DNA of 64,000 nt from positions 6,820,001 through 6,884,000 of the forward strand of contig NC_065910.1 in NCBI RefSeq assembly GCF_905147045.1, in the 5' to 3' direction. Below the pieces are notes generated by a model. The model was not told where the DNA came from and ran no database searches. It saw nothing but the letters and a program-made list of their open reading frames with translations. The stretch's first letter is position 1; each line of letters begins with the position of its first letter. Source of the DNA: Nymphalis io (Eukaryota; Arthropoda; Insecta; Lepidoptera; Nymphalidae). This document shows, piece after piece, positions 11,597 through 22,727 of this stretch. A program made the position numbers and the translations under genes.

Positions 11597-11930
11597 AAGT
11601 AACTTTGTCTCTCTGTTACCGTTTCAAGGCTAACAAAAAGCCACTAAAGCGATTTTTATAATTTGTATAAAGCAAGATTGAACTCCGTAGATGGACATAG
11701 GCTACCCTTTTTACCTAATAACCGTCCTCTAGCACGCGGGTGAATTCTAGTTTCTTATATATAAAAAATTGCTAGTACTTTTATTTGAGATTCATAGACT
11801 TCCACTCTATTCACCAATCACCATGAAAGTAAGCATAAATATATCAAATACATGCAATGGCTCGAGAACGTCTGCAGGGTTTTACTAGCTACTTATTTAT
11901 AAATATAGCCAACCCAGAACTATTATATAC
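11597..11930. other. Unique sequence between RTE and SINE
   Basis: Contains a fragment CCGTCCTCTAGCACGCGGGTG (11722-11742), reminiscent of interspersed-repeat debris but too short to assign. Nothing else seen. Confidence 0.4.
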
Positions 11931-12213
11931 TTTTTTTATACAGTAGGAAGGCTGACGAGCATATGGGCCACCTGATGGTAAGTGGTCACCAACGCCCTTA
12001 GACATTGGCATTGTAAGAAATGTCAACCATCGCTTATAGCCAATGCGCCACCAACCTTGGGAACTAAGATTTTATGTCCCTTGTGCCTGTAATTACACTG
12101 GCTCACTCACCCTTCAAACCGGAACACAACAATATATGGTATTGCTGTTTTGCGGTAGAATATCTGATGAGTGGACTTACCCAGAGGAGCTTGCACAAAG
12201 CCCTACCACCAGT
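11931..12213 (-). mobile_element. SINE family A, full-length minus copy
   Basis: Runs from the T run (reverse of the A tail) through GGGCCACCTGATGGTAAGTG, the GCGCCACCAACCTTGG block and TGCGGTAGAATATCTGATGA to the head complement CTACCACCAG. A small internal deletion lies in the GGTACC segment near 12176. Confidence 0.93.
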
Positions 12214-12914
12214 AATAGTTGATTATTTTCACCCGTGTGATATTGACCCGGGTATAATAAATAATTTTACACACCTCGACCGTCGCAGTTAATTAACTAT
12301 TTGTTTCAATTTATCAAGTTCTTAATTATTTACCTTTTCATCATTTATAGTATAAATTGATGTAGGAAAACAATACCCATTGATACGAAGCCCCGGTTTA
12401 ATAAACTGTAAAGATTTAATTTGGCCAAAATGAAAACTATGTCGTCCCATTATATAATAAAGACTTATACTTTAATATATCTCTAATAATATATAATATG
12501 AACGTAACTTTCATTGTTACATGCATTGATTAAAACTTATTTTTTCTTTGTTCTCAATACACACACATAAAAATACACTGAATTACATTACGCTACTTAA
12601 AAAAAAATTTTACGTGAATTTGTAATATTTGTGATTTGTCTTGGTGATGTTTCTGGTGGTTTTCTATTATTTCTAGTTAAAGGGAGAGGACTAGGTATCC
12701 CTAATATAAGTTATTTAATTAGCCTGACTAAGTTAGCCTGATCTTTGTTTCGCTTGATGAGTCCTTTATTGCCCGAGATTATTATGTTCATAAATATTTT
12801 TTTAAAAAATAAATTTTATTTTAATCTCCCAAGGCTGTATTAATAGTTATAAAAAATACTTAGGTATATTTTATTTTATTTTAATTTTATAACATAAATA
12901 TATATTAAGTTATA
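12214..12914. other. AT-rich, no recognised feature
   Basis: No open frame or repeat family recognised. A-rich at 12600-12610. Confidence 0.5.
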
Positions 12915-12990
12915 TAATAATAATAATAATAATATCCTCCAGACCGATTTCGGGCAAAGCGGCCAAACTCAAGGCCAAAAAATTTTGAAA
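12915..12990 (-). mobile_element. (AAT)n run and 3' scrap of SINE family C
   Basis: An AAT trinucleotide run (12915-12933) abuts TCCTCCAGACCGATTTCGGG, whose reverse complement matches the CGAAATCGGTCTGGAGGA 3' end of family C. The run is therefore probably the expanded tail of a truncated copy. Confidence 0.55.
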
Positions 12991-13165
12991 GAGAACTAAC
13001 ATTAAAGTGCATACGTTAAAACAATTTATATCAACCTTTATCTGCTTGCATTAAATTTATAATATTTTAAATTTTTTTTCAAATTTCGAATCATTAATTA
13101 TTTTTATTAAATCTTATTAACTTTACGTTTTTAATTTATCGAACTGGCAACAAAACTCATCATAT
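12991..13165. other. AT-rich spacer
   Basis: Nothing seen. Confidence 0.5.
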
Positions 13166-13168
13166 TGA

Positions 13169-13570
13169 AGGAGGTTAATTCCGTCAGAAGCACATGTTGA
13201 AACAGATAATATAATGACATCAGAGTATTACGGATACATCTCCAGGCACTTGTCCTTAATCCCTTTTATTGCGAATCGAGTGCCCATCAAAGGGCTACAG
13301 ATTAAATTGGTTATGGGAAGAGTAACAGCTTTATTGGCTAATAAATTTGGAAGGACCTGAGATATTTTATTAAGCGAACAAATAAGAGTATGATAGTCCG
13401 GTGACCTTTACGTCGTAAACGCAAATTGCTTTGAAATGGTCGATGTTAGAGATGGTCAAGTTGAAAGCTTGCTGAGTGCATTTGAAAGTGGAGCATTCAC
13501 GATGAAGCTAGACGAGTGTGGACTATTAAAACTTACAGAAAATTCATATTCTTCATTAACAGATTTTTAG
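13169..13570 (+). pseudogene. Degraded coding-like frame of unknown origin
   Basis: One plus-strand frame is open for 63 codons (13169-13357), meets stops at 13358, 13391 and 13394, then is open again for 57 codons to a TAG at 13568, all in the same register. The first part includes SEYYGYISRHLSLIPF and VMGRVTALLANKFGRT; the second includes SGDLYVVNANCFEMVD, ESLLSAFESGAFTMKLDE and ends SYSSLTDF. GC content and amino-acid mix are clearly richer than the flanks, and the two parts sharing a frame argues for one former protein rather than chance. No splice site explains the stop-bearing middle (the 3' side lacks a pyrimidine tract). I do not recognise the family. It could be a host retropseudogene, a transposon gene or an old viral insertion. 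Confidence 0.5.
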
Positions 13571-13924
13571 GTAACATGAGTATGATAAGAGAAGCACGTT
13601 TAATTTACTGAATATCTTAAAAATAAATAAAATAGAAATAATGAAATAGTACCATTAAATCGGGCAAACGCAAACAAGCATCGTTTTAATAGATGAGAAC
13701 TTACTGTACTCCCATAGTCGTATAGAAAATAAGCATAATTATTGAGATAATAATTGACTCGGAAAAAAGTTTATAGGTTTAAATTAAATGCACAAGTGAG
13801 TGCATAAACACAGGTACACTTTCTTCTCGTTTATTCTCAAAATACGACATGACTAAAGAAATTTAATGTTGAGGACAAAAAAATTTACGAGTTTTCCCAG
13901 GCATCGTACACAGTGCCAAACTAC
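13571..13924. other. AT-rich, no recognised feature
   Basis: Nothing coding-like or repetitive seen between the degraded frame and the SINE fragments. Confidence 0.5.
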
Positions 13925-14008
13925 CCATTTCGGGTTGTTATTGAGTTTATTTTATATAGAAAATCTAAAATTTTTAATGGCTCGACCATGGATTCGAACC
14001 CTGACACC
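13925..14008 (-). mobile_element. SINE family C head fragment (reverse)
   Basis: The reverse complement reads GGGTTCGAATCCATGGTCGA then GCCATTAAAAATT, which is the family C B-box and the junction after its tRNA-like head. It is directly followed by the family A copy. Confidence 0.6.
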
Positions 14009-14010
14009 AC

Positions 14011-14306
14011 TGGTGGTAGGGCTTTGTGCAAGCTCGTCTGGGTAGGTACCACCCACTCATCAGATATTCTACCGCAAAACAGCAATACTTGATATTGTTG
14101 TGTTCCGGTTTGAAGGGTGAGTGAGCCAGTGTAATTACAGGCACAAGGGACATAAAATCTTAGTTCCCAAGGTTGGTGGCGCATTGGATATGTAAGCGAT
14201 GGTTGACATTTCTTACAATGCCAATGTCTAAGAGCGTTGGTGATCACTTACCATCAGGTGGCCCATATGCTCGCCCGCCTTCCTATTCTATAAAAAAAAA
14301 AAAAAA
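14011..14306 (+). mobile_element. SINE family A, full-length plus copy
   Basis: Head GGTGGTAGGGCTTTGTGC, body in canonical order, and 3' end CCGCCTTCCTATTCTATA followed by 15 A residues. The frame on its minus strand that encodes an apparent small protein recurs in every family A copy in this window and is a by-product of the SINE. Confidence 0.95.
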
Positions 14307-15009
14307 CCATGTGTTTATAATTTACAACAAAATCATTAAAGCAGATTTTTAATATACACAGCAATCATTCGACTAATAAACTAAAACAAATATTAGCTCA
14401 TAAAACAATGAAATAATCAAAATTTCATTGTTTTATGAATAACACGTGTTTTTAAACGAAATATGAATAAATTAAATTATTTTGAAATATGCGAAAAATA
14501 CTGCAATTAATTTATTTTAACTTTCAAATTTTTAAATATTTATATGAGCAACAAATAATACTTTGTACTCATCATCATATGGCTAAAAGCACATGTTAAT
14601 AAAAAAAAAGCAACAATGCGAGCGAAAAAAAACGGTTTGTATTAAAATAATAAGATATATTAAATTTTTTTTGTCCATCTTTTCAAAGCTTTTATAGATG
14701 CTGATAAATAATAGGCAAAGGTCGTAATCAAACATCCAACATATATGAAGTCACCCAATTAAGCTTTTATTACCTAGAGATAAAATTACGTCATTAGGTT
14801 ACAACTGACAAAGATCAAAACTGCTCAAAGATTGTCACTAATTATCCTACAAGCGATATGTCGCCTAGACAAAGATTACGTCAAATATCATTTTTACCCC
14901 AGGCAAAATTTAATGGCAAAAAAAAAACAATTCAAATGCGTCACTTTGAAAAATACTATTACAAAATAATCAGAGTCACCAGAACATTTTTTTTCATTGT
15001 TGTTCAAAA
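14307..15009. other. AT-rich; short inverted-repeat-like stretch
   Basis: TCATAAAACAATGAAATAAT and AATTTCATTGTTTTATGA (14398-14438) form a near-perfect inverted repeat. The function is unknown and it may be a small transposon end. Otherwise nothing seen. Confidence 0.45.
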
Positions 15010-15182
15010 GTTGCTCATCGCTCATAGACATTGGCAGAAAAAAAAAATTAATCATGCCGCACATCTCCAATGTACCACCAGTCTTGAGAACTATATTATA
15101 CCGTTTGCCTGTAAACTCTCCTTACCTTCCAAACCGCCACACAACAATAATAAGTATTGCTTTTTGTGTTTATCGGCAAATG
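15010..15182 (-). mobile_element. SINE family A, old minus copy
   Basis: Diverged versions of CATAGACATTGGC, CCAATGTACCACCAG, CTCTCCTTACCTTCCAAACC and CACACAACAATAATAAGTAT appear in family order. A run of A interrupts it near 15040. Short open frames here are incidental. Confidence 0.6.
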
Positions 15183-15189
15183 ACGGCGG

Positions 15190-15466
15190 CTGACGAGCAG
15201 GTTGGCGTGTTTTGTAGATAGGCCTTTCGTGCCGAAGGTTGTGGGTTCGAGTCCCACCCAGGACAGACATTTGTGTGCATGAACATGTCTGTTTGTCCCG
15301 AGTCTAGGTGTAATTATCTATATAAGTGTGTATTTACAAAAGAAAAATAGTATATATAGTATATCAGTTGTCTGGTTTCCATAGTACAAGCTCTGCTTAA
15401 TTTGGGATCAGATGGCCGTGTGTGAATAATAATGTCCCAGGATATTATTAAATAGTCCGCTTCAAT
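15190..15466 (+). mobile_element. SINE family D, nearly full-length plus copy
   Basis: The head is tRNA-like, with a perfect Pol III B box GGTTCGAGTCC at 15244-15254, then CCACCCAGGACAG, the GTCTAGGTGTAATTATCTAT block, GCTTAATTTGGGATCAGATG and an ATT-type tail AGGATATTATTA. The A box is diverged. It is the reference copy for the fragments at 2588 and 61638. Confidence 0.85.
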
Positions 15467-15978
15467 TAATCAAGCCAAGTTTTTACTACCAGATCGTATA
15501 TTGATCGATCTGTTTCAGTGATGGATATACTATTTTGTTTACGAAACGCAACGCTGATTACAAATATTAGTTCGCCATTTTCCTTATATTTTTTTTCCTG
15601 AGCTCGACCTATTTCCTGCCATTCTTACAAATCATCTGACGGTTCACCATAACTCATATCAGTGATATACCGATCTTCGTCCGCTCAATACTAAGTTACT
15701 TAATTGTGTGGGTCATAATTGATTCGTGTTTTGCTTTTAAGCGGGATTGTGTTTAATTTTTTAGGATTATAATTTTTTTAGGATTATAATATTTTTAGAT
15801 AAAATGTCTGAGTACCATCACCGCTTTAGTAATTTTTCGATAAAACAACAAACAAAATTTTATAATTTGTCTATTTTGTGAAATAAAAATTGTATTCAGA
15901 TGTAAACCGCTTTTGAGCTAGTTTTATAAATTAAATTTATAGGGATATTTTAAAAAGCGCAATATCTATTAAGACACT
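15467..15978. other. AT-rich, no recognised feature
   Basis: A short direct repeat, TTTTTTAGGATTATAAT (about 15757-15791), is the only structure noted. Confidence 0.5.
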
Positions 15979-16165
15979 TTGAACACACTGCACACGGTTT
16001 ACGTCTTTCGATTACCGAAAGACGCTTATTTACACGTATTATCTATTGTTAATATTTTAAATGAGAAAGTGAGTTTGTTTGTTTGCATGAAATTTTGCAG
16101 ACTACTTAACACCTGCCCGCTCCCCTCTTTAATCGTGGGCGAAGTCGCGTGCGGAAATTAGTATA
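15979..16165 (+). repeat. Fragment of TAATATTATAAA-type lepidopteran repeat
   Basis: GAGAAAGTGAGTTTGTTTGT, GAAATTTTGCA and the terminal GGGCGAAGTCGCGTGCGGAA resemble the interspersed repeat at 3282-3640. A 60-codon frame across it is incidental. Confidence 0.45.
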
Positions 16166-16682
16166 CAATTAATACGAAATATATAAATATATATATTTTT
16201 TTCGAATATTACGCTGTGCACTTATGTTTTTTTTTAATAAAAGGCAGATAATAGAATTATTCTCGTTTTAATTTTTTAATTCTTTATTAATATTTATATG
16301 TCAAATACATCAAGCCACGTGAAAAATATTTTCGCAACTACCTGTTATTGGGTAAAATATATATTAGTTTCGTGGCTCAATATTGTGTTTTCATCAACTA
16401 AAATCATAGGTGTTCGTGTATTATACCTGCCTGCATCAATTTGAGATCAATGAGCGTTGTGATGAAATTTACAAATTAACCGTCAAAAAGCCGATGTGGA
16501 ACGAATTTTGCAGGACAGTGATTTTTTATCAATATATTAACAATCATAGCTTTTATTACTTAAAACTTAATTGAAAATTGATTAATTTTCAATTCTAGTG
16601 CCGTCAGCACAAATATTGTGTTTTCAAATGTAAATCACCATTCGGAATAATCTTTAGGGTTCTGCATAATCGTTAGGAATTC
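16166..16682. other. AT-rich, no recognised feature
   Basis: TAATTGAAAATTGATTAATT near 16569-16590 is a small inverted motif. No coding signal. Confidence 0.5.
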
Positions 16683-16938
16683 GGGGTAGGTACCGCCCAC
16701 TCATCAAATTTTCTACCACCACACAGCAATACGTAGTATGTGTTCCGGTTGGAAGGGTGAGTGAGCCAGTATAACTACAAGTACAAGGGACATAACATTT
16801 TAGTTTCCAAGTTTAGTGGCACATTGGTTATGTGTAGAATGGTTAATATTTCTTCCGGCACTAATGTCAATTGATGGTGACGGCCACTTTCCCGTAGGAC
16901 AGATGGGCCGTTCACAGCTCAATATATTGTAAAAAAAG
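16683..16938 (+). mobile_element. SINE family A, diverged plus copy
   Basis: Head-truncated; starts at GGGGTAGGTACCGCCCACTC and keeps GTGTTCCGGTTGGAAGGGTG and CAAGGGACATAACATTTTAG, ending in a short A run at 16931-16938. Confidence 0.85.
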
Positions 16939-17559
16939 GGAATATGAAAAATTTTATAAAAGTATAATAATTTTTTATTTATTTATTTTATTTTATGATT
17001 TTTTTAAGACAAAATGATGTAAGATTAAAAAATATGAGTAACTACCGAGTAATTACAGGTAGGTACTACGAGTACCTAAAAAAAAAATCAAATCTTATCT
17101 CTTTATAATTATTTTCACCTTAATCTAACCTATCAAACTCGGGAACAAACCACTGGATTGAGTTTCGTGATCCAAATGTCTTTAGTACAGCTTTTATGTA
17201 CGCGAAGCGATTGAAATTAGGAAGACATGAAAATGAACGACTTAAATATTATACAATAAAAGTACAACCGTGTTAACGTAATTGGTACTGTTACAGACAT
17301 TGCAACATAAATTTTATCATGTTATTTTCTTTCATATTTTTGTATAGTTAATTTTATGCGTTTTTTTAAGGTTGTGTCTTCTAGAAGTTCCTTAAAATAT
17401 TGATGATCGGTGAGTGACTGACAATATAAGCGTACTATAACTGGCTCATAAACTTATTTAAACAAATTAAATATTATGTAATTTAAAAGCATAGTCATAG
17501 TAAGTCTTTTTGGTTATTGAAAATTCAGGATTCTAGCTTTGTTCACAACGAAGTTACAG
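16939..17559. other. AT-rich, no recognised feature
   Basis: TTTATTTATTTTATTTTA low complexity at 16974-16995. Nothing else noted. Confidence 0.5.
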
Positions 17560-17677
17560 GGGTTCCAAATTGCCTGAATGGCTTCGGGAAAAGGATGTTT
17601 CGGTCGTGCGAGACTTGGCAGGGGCACTGCCGTACCCCCAGATATATAAGAGGGATAACGTACATCACGAAGGTTAA
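17560..17677 (+). other. GC-rich island with several open frames; possible terminal exon
   Basis: This 118-base block is far richer in GC than its flanks. On the plus strand it follows TTACAG and reads GSKLPEWLREKDVSVV...RDNVHHEG and then TAA. A second plus frame and one minus frame (LRDVRYPSYISGGTAV onward) are open as well, so coding strand and frame are not settled. The preceding pyrimidine tract is poor. It may be a terminal exon, or a piece of an interspersed repeat, which the minus-frame text vaguely resembles. I cannot assign a function. Confidence 0.3.
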
Positions 17678-18324
17678 ATTATACAGTTAACAATGTATAT
17701 ATTATTTTCTAAGTTGTTGCGCTCAAAAGTTTTACTTAGTAGTGAGATATTTATTTTTAATTTCATAACACGTCATTTTAATTTATGTTTTATTTTTTAA
17801 TTAAATTATATTTGTATTTTCATTATATATTTTTATATACCTATCAATTATTTTATTCAAAGAATTTTTTTTTCACCTTCCGAGTTCATCGTAATTTATT
17901 TCGATTATAACACAATAATATATTAAATACGATATTTCAATATGCGATGAATCATTTCGTTATAAAAGTCACGCGTTTCGATCATTACGACCGCCTTTCA
18001 ATTATTTTTCGACGACGAAAACTCGAAAATATCAACAATGAAATGTTCTGAAGAATATATTATTTCGTAATTCACCTGGATTTAAAAAGCATAAAATTAC
18101 AATTCTAATTTGTCCTGTTTTGGCTAAAATTTATTTCGTCTGTAAACAAAAAGCATAATGAATAATGGATTAGTACGACCATTTTTATTTTATTTAAAAA
18201 CAAATTGATATTTTTATGTAATACGAAACCTTAATTTGTTTTAATGTATTTTATTTACTATTTAGTTATAAACTATGCATATTCTATTCATATTCATATT
18301 CATTCTAGGAAAAGAGTAACAATT
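17678..18324. other. AT-rich lead-in to the satellite
   Basis: No coding or repeat feature, except that 18284-18324 (TATTCATATTCATTCTAGG, then AAAAGAGTAAC) looks like the sequence normally found before the GCCGGTTCTT segment in lepidopteran retroelement 3' ends. Confidence 0.45.
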
Positions 18325-20764
18325 TCTAGCCGGTTCTTTACAGTAGGACTTACAATTTTGATAGTTTTTCATTCAAATAAATCATGTAACATAACAATGC
18401 AAATGTGCTTAACTTAATGTAATAAAAAAAAAACAATAGACTTATAAATTTTTATATCAAACGCGAATACACTAAGCGATTCATCCCATGAAGTATTGAT
18501 AAAATAAGCCAATTCTAGCCGGTTCTTTACAGTAGGACTTACAATTTTGATAGTTTTTCATTCAAATAAATCATGTAACATAACAATGCAAATATGCTTA
18601 ACTTAATGTAATAAAAAAAAAAACAATAGACTTATAAATTTTTATATCAAACGCGAATACACTAAGCGATTCATCCCATGAAGTATTGATAAAATAAGCC
18701 AATTCTAGCCGGTTCTTTACAGTAGGACTTACAATTTTGATAGTTTTTCATTCAAATAAATCATGTAACATAACAATGCAAATATGCTTAACTTAATGTA
18801 ATAAAAAAAAACCAATAGACTTATAAATTTTTATATCAAACGCGAATACACTAAGCGATTCATCCCATGAAGTATTGATAAAATAAGCCAATTCTAGCCG
18901 GTTCTTTACAGTAGGACTAACAATTTTGATAGTTTTTCATTCAAATAAATCATGTAACATAACAATGTAAATGTGCTTAACTTAATGTAATAAAAAAAAC
19001 AATAGACTTATAAATTTTCATATCAAACGCGAATACACTAAGCGATTCATCCCATGAAGTATTGATAAAATAAGCCAATTCTAGCCGGTTCTTTACAGTA
19101 GGACTTACAATTTTGATAGTTTTTCATTCAAATAAATTATGTAACATAACAATGCAAATGTGCTTAACTTAATGTAATAAAAAAAACAATAGACTTATAA
19201 ATTTTTATATCAAACGCGAATACACTAAGCGATTCATCCCATGAAGTATTGATAAAATAAGCCAATTCTAGCCGGTTCTTTACAGTAGGACTTACAATTT
19301 TGATAGTTTTTCATTCAAATAAATCATGTAACATAACAATGCAAATATGCTTAACTTAATGTAATAAAAAAAAAACAATAGACTTATAAATTTTTATATC
19401 AAACGCGAATACACTAAGCGATTCATCCCATGAAGTATTGATAAAATAAGCCAATTCTAGCCGGTTCTTTACAGTAGGACTTACAATTTTGATAGTTTTT
19501 CATTCAAATAAATCATGTAACATAACAATGTAAATGTGCTTAACTTAATGTAATAAAAAAAAACAATAGACTTATAAATTTTCATATCAAACGCGAATAC
19601 ACTAAGCGATTCATCCCATGAAGTATTGATAAAATAAGCCAATTCTAGCCGGTTCTTTACAGTAGGACTTACAATTTTGATAGTTTTTCATTCAAATAAA
19701 TTATGTAACATAACAATGCAAATGTGCTTAACTTAATGTAATAAAAAAAACAATAGACTTATAAATTTTTATATCAAACGCGAATACACTAAGCGATTCA
19801 TCCCATGAAGTATTGATAAAATAAGCCAATTCTAGCCGGTTCTTTACAGTAGGACTTACAATTTTGATAGTTTTTCATTCAAATAAATTATGTAACATAA
19901 CAATGCAAATGTGCTTAACTTAATGTAATAAAAAAAACAATAGACTTATAAATTTTTATATCAAACGCGAATACACTAAGCGATTCATCCCATGAAGTAT
20001 TGATAAAATAAGCCAATTCTAGCCGGTTCTTTACAGTAGGACTAACAATTTTGATAGTTTTTCATTCAAATAAATCATGTAACATAACAATGTAAATGTG
20101 CTTAACTTAATGTAATAAAAAAAAACAATAGACTTATAAATTTTCATATCAAACGCGAATACACTAAGCGATTCATCCCATGAAGTATTGATAAAATAAG
20201 CCAATTCTAGCCGGTTCTTTACAGTAGGACTTACAATTTTGATAGTTTTTCATTCAAATAAATCATGTAACATAACAATGCAAATATGCTTAACTTAATG
20301 TAATAAAAAAAAAACAATAGACTTATAAATTTTTATATCAAACGCGAATACACTAAGCGATTCATCCCATGAAGTATTGATAAAATAAGCCAATTCTAGC
20401 CGGTTCTTTACAGTAGGACTTACAATTTTGATAGTTTTTCATTCAAATAAATCATGTAACATAACAATGCAAATATGCTTAACTTAATGTAATAAAAAAA
20501 AACAATAGACTTATAAATTTTTATATCAAACGCGAATACACTAAGCGATTCATCCCATGAAGTATTGATAAAATAAGCCAATTCTAGCCGGTTCTTTACA
20601 GTAGGACTTACAATTTTGATAGTTTTTCATTCAAATAAATCATGTAACATAACAATGCAAATGTGCTTAACTTATTGTAATAAAAAAAAACAATAGACTT
20701 ATAAATTTTTATATCAAACGCGAATACACTAAGCGATTCATCCCATGAAGTATTGATAAAATAA
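18325..20764. repeat. Satellite: 13 tandem copies of a 187-190 bp unit
   Basis: CCGGTTCTTTACAGTAGGAC recurs with its CGG at 18331, 18520, 18710, 18899, 19086, 19273, 19462, 19650, 19837, 20024, 20212, 20401 and 20589. Length differences come mainly from the A run in the middle of each unit (about 6 to 11 A). Copies are roughly 97-99% alike by eye, with a few recurrent variants: TATGCTT or TGTGCTT, ATCATGTA or ATTATGTA, GACTTACA or GACTAACA, TTTTTATATC or TTTTCATATC. No open frame is shared. The array ends cleanly at GATAAAATAA (20764). Confidence 0.98.
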
Positions 20765-21052
20765 TACATTTATATAGAACTAAGTAGTTGGCGTGAATCC
20801 AAAAGCTAAAATTTCTATCGGCTATTTTCTTTCATAAATATTATCCTTTATGATATAAGTCCATAAATAAACCAGTTCAGGATACAGAACAATTCTGACT
20901 TTACGAAAAAGATAAGCTAGTTTGAGCAAATATCACTCACACAGCCTTTATTTTACCGAGCAGCAAAAATATTTCGCCTGATAAAGTTTTAGTTGAAGTG
21001 TGGGTGAACCAATTACAGGCAAGAGGAACGTTATGCTACTTTGCTTATACTT

Positions 21053-21351
21053 CCTTTTTTATGTAGCATAGGTGGACGAGTATATGGGCCACCTGATGGT
21101 AAGTGGTTACCAACGCTCGTTGACGCCCGCCAGACATTGGCATTGTAAGAAATATTAACCATCGCTTACATAGTCAATGCGCCACCAACCTTGGGAACTA
21201 AGACGATATGTCCCTTGTATCTGCAATTACACTGGCTCACTCACCCTTCAAACCGGAACACAACAATACCAAGTACTGCTGTTTTGCGGTAGAATATATG
21301 ATGAGTGGGTGGTACCTACCCAGCAGAGCTTGAACAAAGCCCTGCCACCAT
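21053..21351 (-). mobile_element. SINE family A, minus copy with 17-base insertion
   Basis: Canonical order from the T-rich tail to the head complement. A segment TCGTTGACGCCCGCCAG after CCAACGC (about 21119-21135) is not in other copies and may be a short local duplication of the GACGCC-type bases. Confidence 0.92.
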
Positions 21352-21539
21352 TGAAAATATATTTACTACGTACCTTACAATATAGTTACTACGAAAATAT
21401 GCATTGAATTTCTAAAGTAATGGTTAAAAGTCAAGTCAGTGCTGTCCAGTCATTTTGTTGCAGTTTTGTTACTCCGTATGTTGTAAGCTAACAAACTGAT
21501 ATAACTCTTACAGTAATGAAAGTGCAATCAGTAGACTCC

Positions 21540-21672
21540 TAATGACGTGCTTTCCAAAACTCGAGGTTGTAGCACTGGCAACTTCTCTCCAGAATGCTAC
21601 TAAGAATTTCTTAACAGAAAAACCCAATAACTTTGACAAGCCCGATCTGAATTGTAACCTTTTAATCTATAT
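21540..21672 (-). mobile_element. SINE family C, minus fragment
   Basis: The reverse complement has GCTTGTCAAAGTTATTGGGT, TTCTGTTAAGAAATTCTTAG, GAAGTTGCCAGTG and GGAAAGCACGTCA, in the order expected between the tRNA-like head and the CCGGTC block. The 66-codon plus frame over it is incidental. Confidence 0.65.
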
Positions 21673-22544
21673 CTATATTCCAGTCACTAGACGAAGTACA
21701 TGTATATCCACTAATCCGCACCTGAGCTGCGTATTAGGATAAACTCCAAACTCATTTCCTTTGTAGGAAACAGGCTCAGCTTAGGCTCAACATGCAAGCA
21801 TTTAATGGTTCTTAGTATACAAAACAAAATACCTTTTTTGAATGCTTAACTAAATTTAACTACATATACAATAGTCCAATCTTCACTTATTATAGAAGCG
21901 TCAGATTTTCTTGTTGACTGCAAAAATCTACCACCAAGTTTCGATATAAACACCACAACATTGAAAAGACTGGTGAAAGAAAACACCGTTTATTTCGACA
22001 TAGCCAAGTGGTTTAATTTTTCTATTTAAATATTTTACTCGAGAATCAAGTTCAGTATCGCATAAACAAACATAGTTTAATAACGATTAAAATGTCAGCC
22101 TGTAAAAATCATCAATGTAAAAAGTGTCTATAATACGTGACCAATTCCACTTTACAGACGCTTCACCCACTAAAAGATAATATTCCCCAGTTATAAGAAA
22201 GGTTAACTTGATTACATCACGTTCGTTGGAAAGCAATTTACTACACACATTTTGGTATATACCATGGAAAATATGTTTGGTTTGCATTGAATATTTTTAG
22301 TTTTAAACAGTATGAAATTAATAGAATATTTCTGCGTAAATACAATATGATTATAATATGAAATTGATGCTATGTCTGCTTTTAATTTTCTGCAAAATTC
22401 ATTTCCGTATCTCGCAGACAAGTAAATAATTGACAAGCATAATTAGAAACCGCCACCTAATAGCCAATCATTTATCATAAGAAAATTGTAGTGACGTTGC
22501 AACCACTTGAAATATTTGTTTCTTTTTTACTTAAATTATCTTTC
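21673..22544. other. AT-rich, no assignable gene
   Basis: 21700-21800 has a faint resemblance to SINE family B (ATCCACTAATCCGCACC) but is too diverged to call. Minus frames at 22087-22436 show no domain. Confidence 0.4.
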
Positions 22545-22612
22545 TTATGAAATATGTAGGCAGACAGGCAAATGGGCCATCTGATGGTAAGTAGTCACTA
22601 CCGCCTATAGAC
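22545..22612 (-). mobile_element. SINE family A, 3' fragment
   Basis: Only the tail-proximal part remains: TAGGCAGACAGGCAAATGGG, then CCATCTGATGGTAAG and CCGCCTATAGACAT. Confidence 0.8.
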
Positions 22613-22727
22613 ATATATATTTACATATAATCAAGTAGAAATTGTGCCTGTACATTGAATTTATCAAAAAACAATAGTATGGGCGATAAAAACTAAAACA
22701 ACAAAAAATGCATATTCTTTATCTATC

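Noticed and set aside
14011..14247. Small repeated protein family encoded at many sites (MRHQPWELR type)
   Set aside because: Each occurrence is the antisense frame of a SINE family A copy; breaks and lengths follow the SINE's divergence, not selection.
18325..20764. CRISPR array (regular repeats)
   Set aside because: Units are contiguous ~188-bp satellites with no unique spacers, in a eukaryotic genome.
21700..21800. SINE family B copy
   Set aside because: Only ATCCACTAATCCGCACC and TAAACTCCAAACTC resemble the family; too little to separate from chance.
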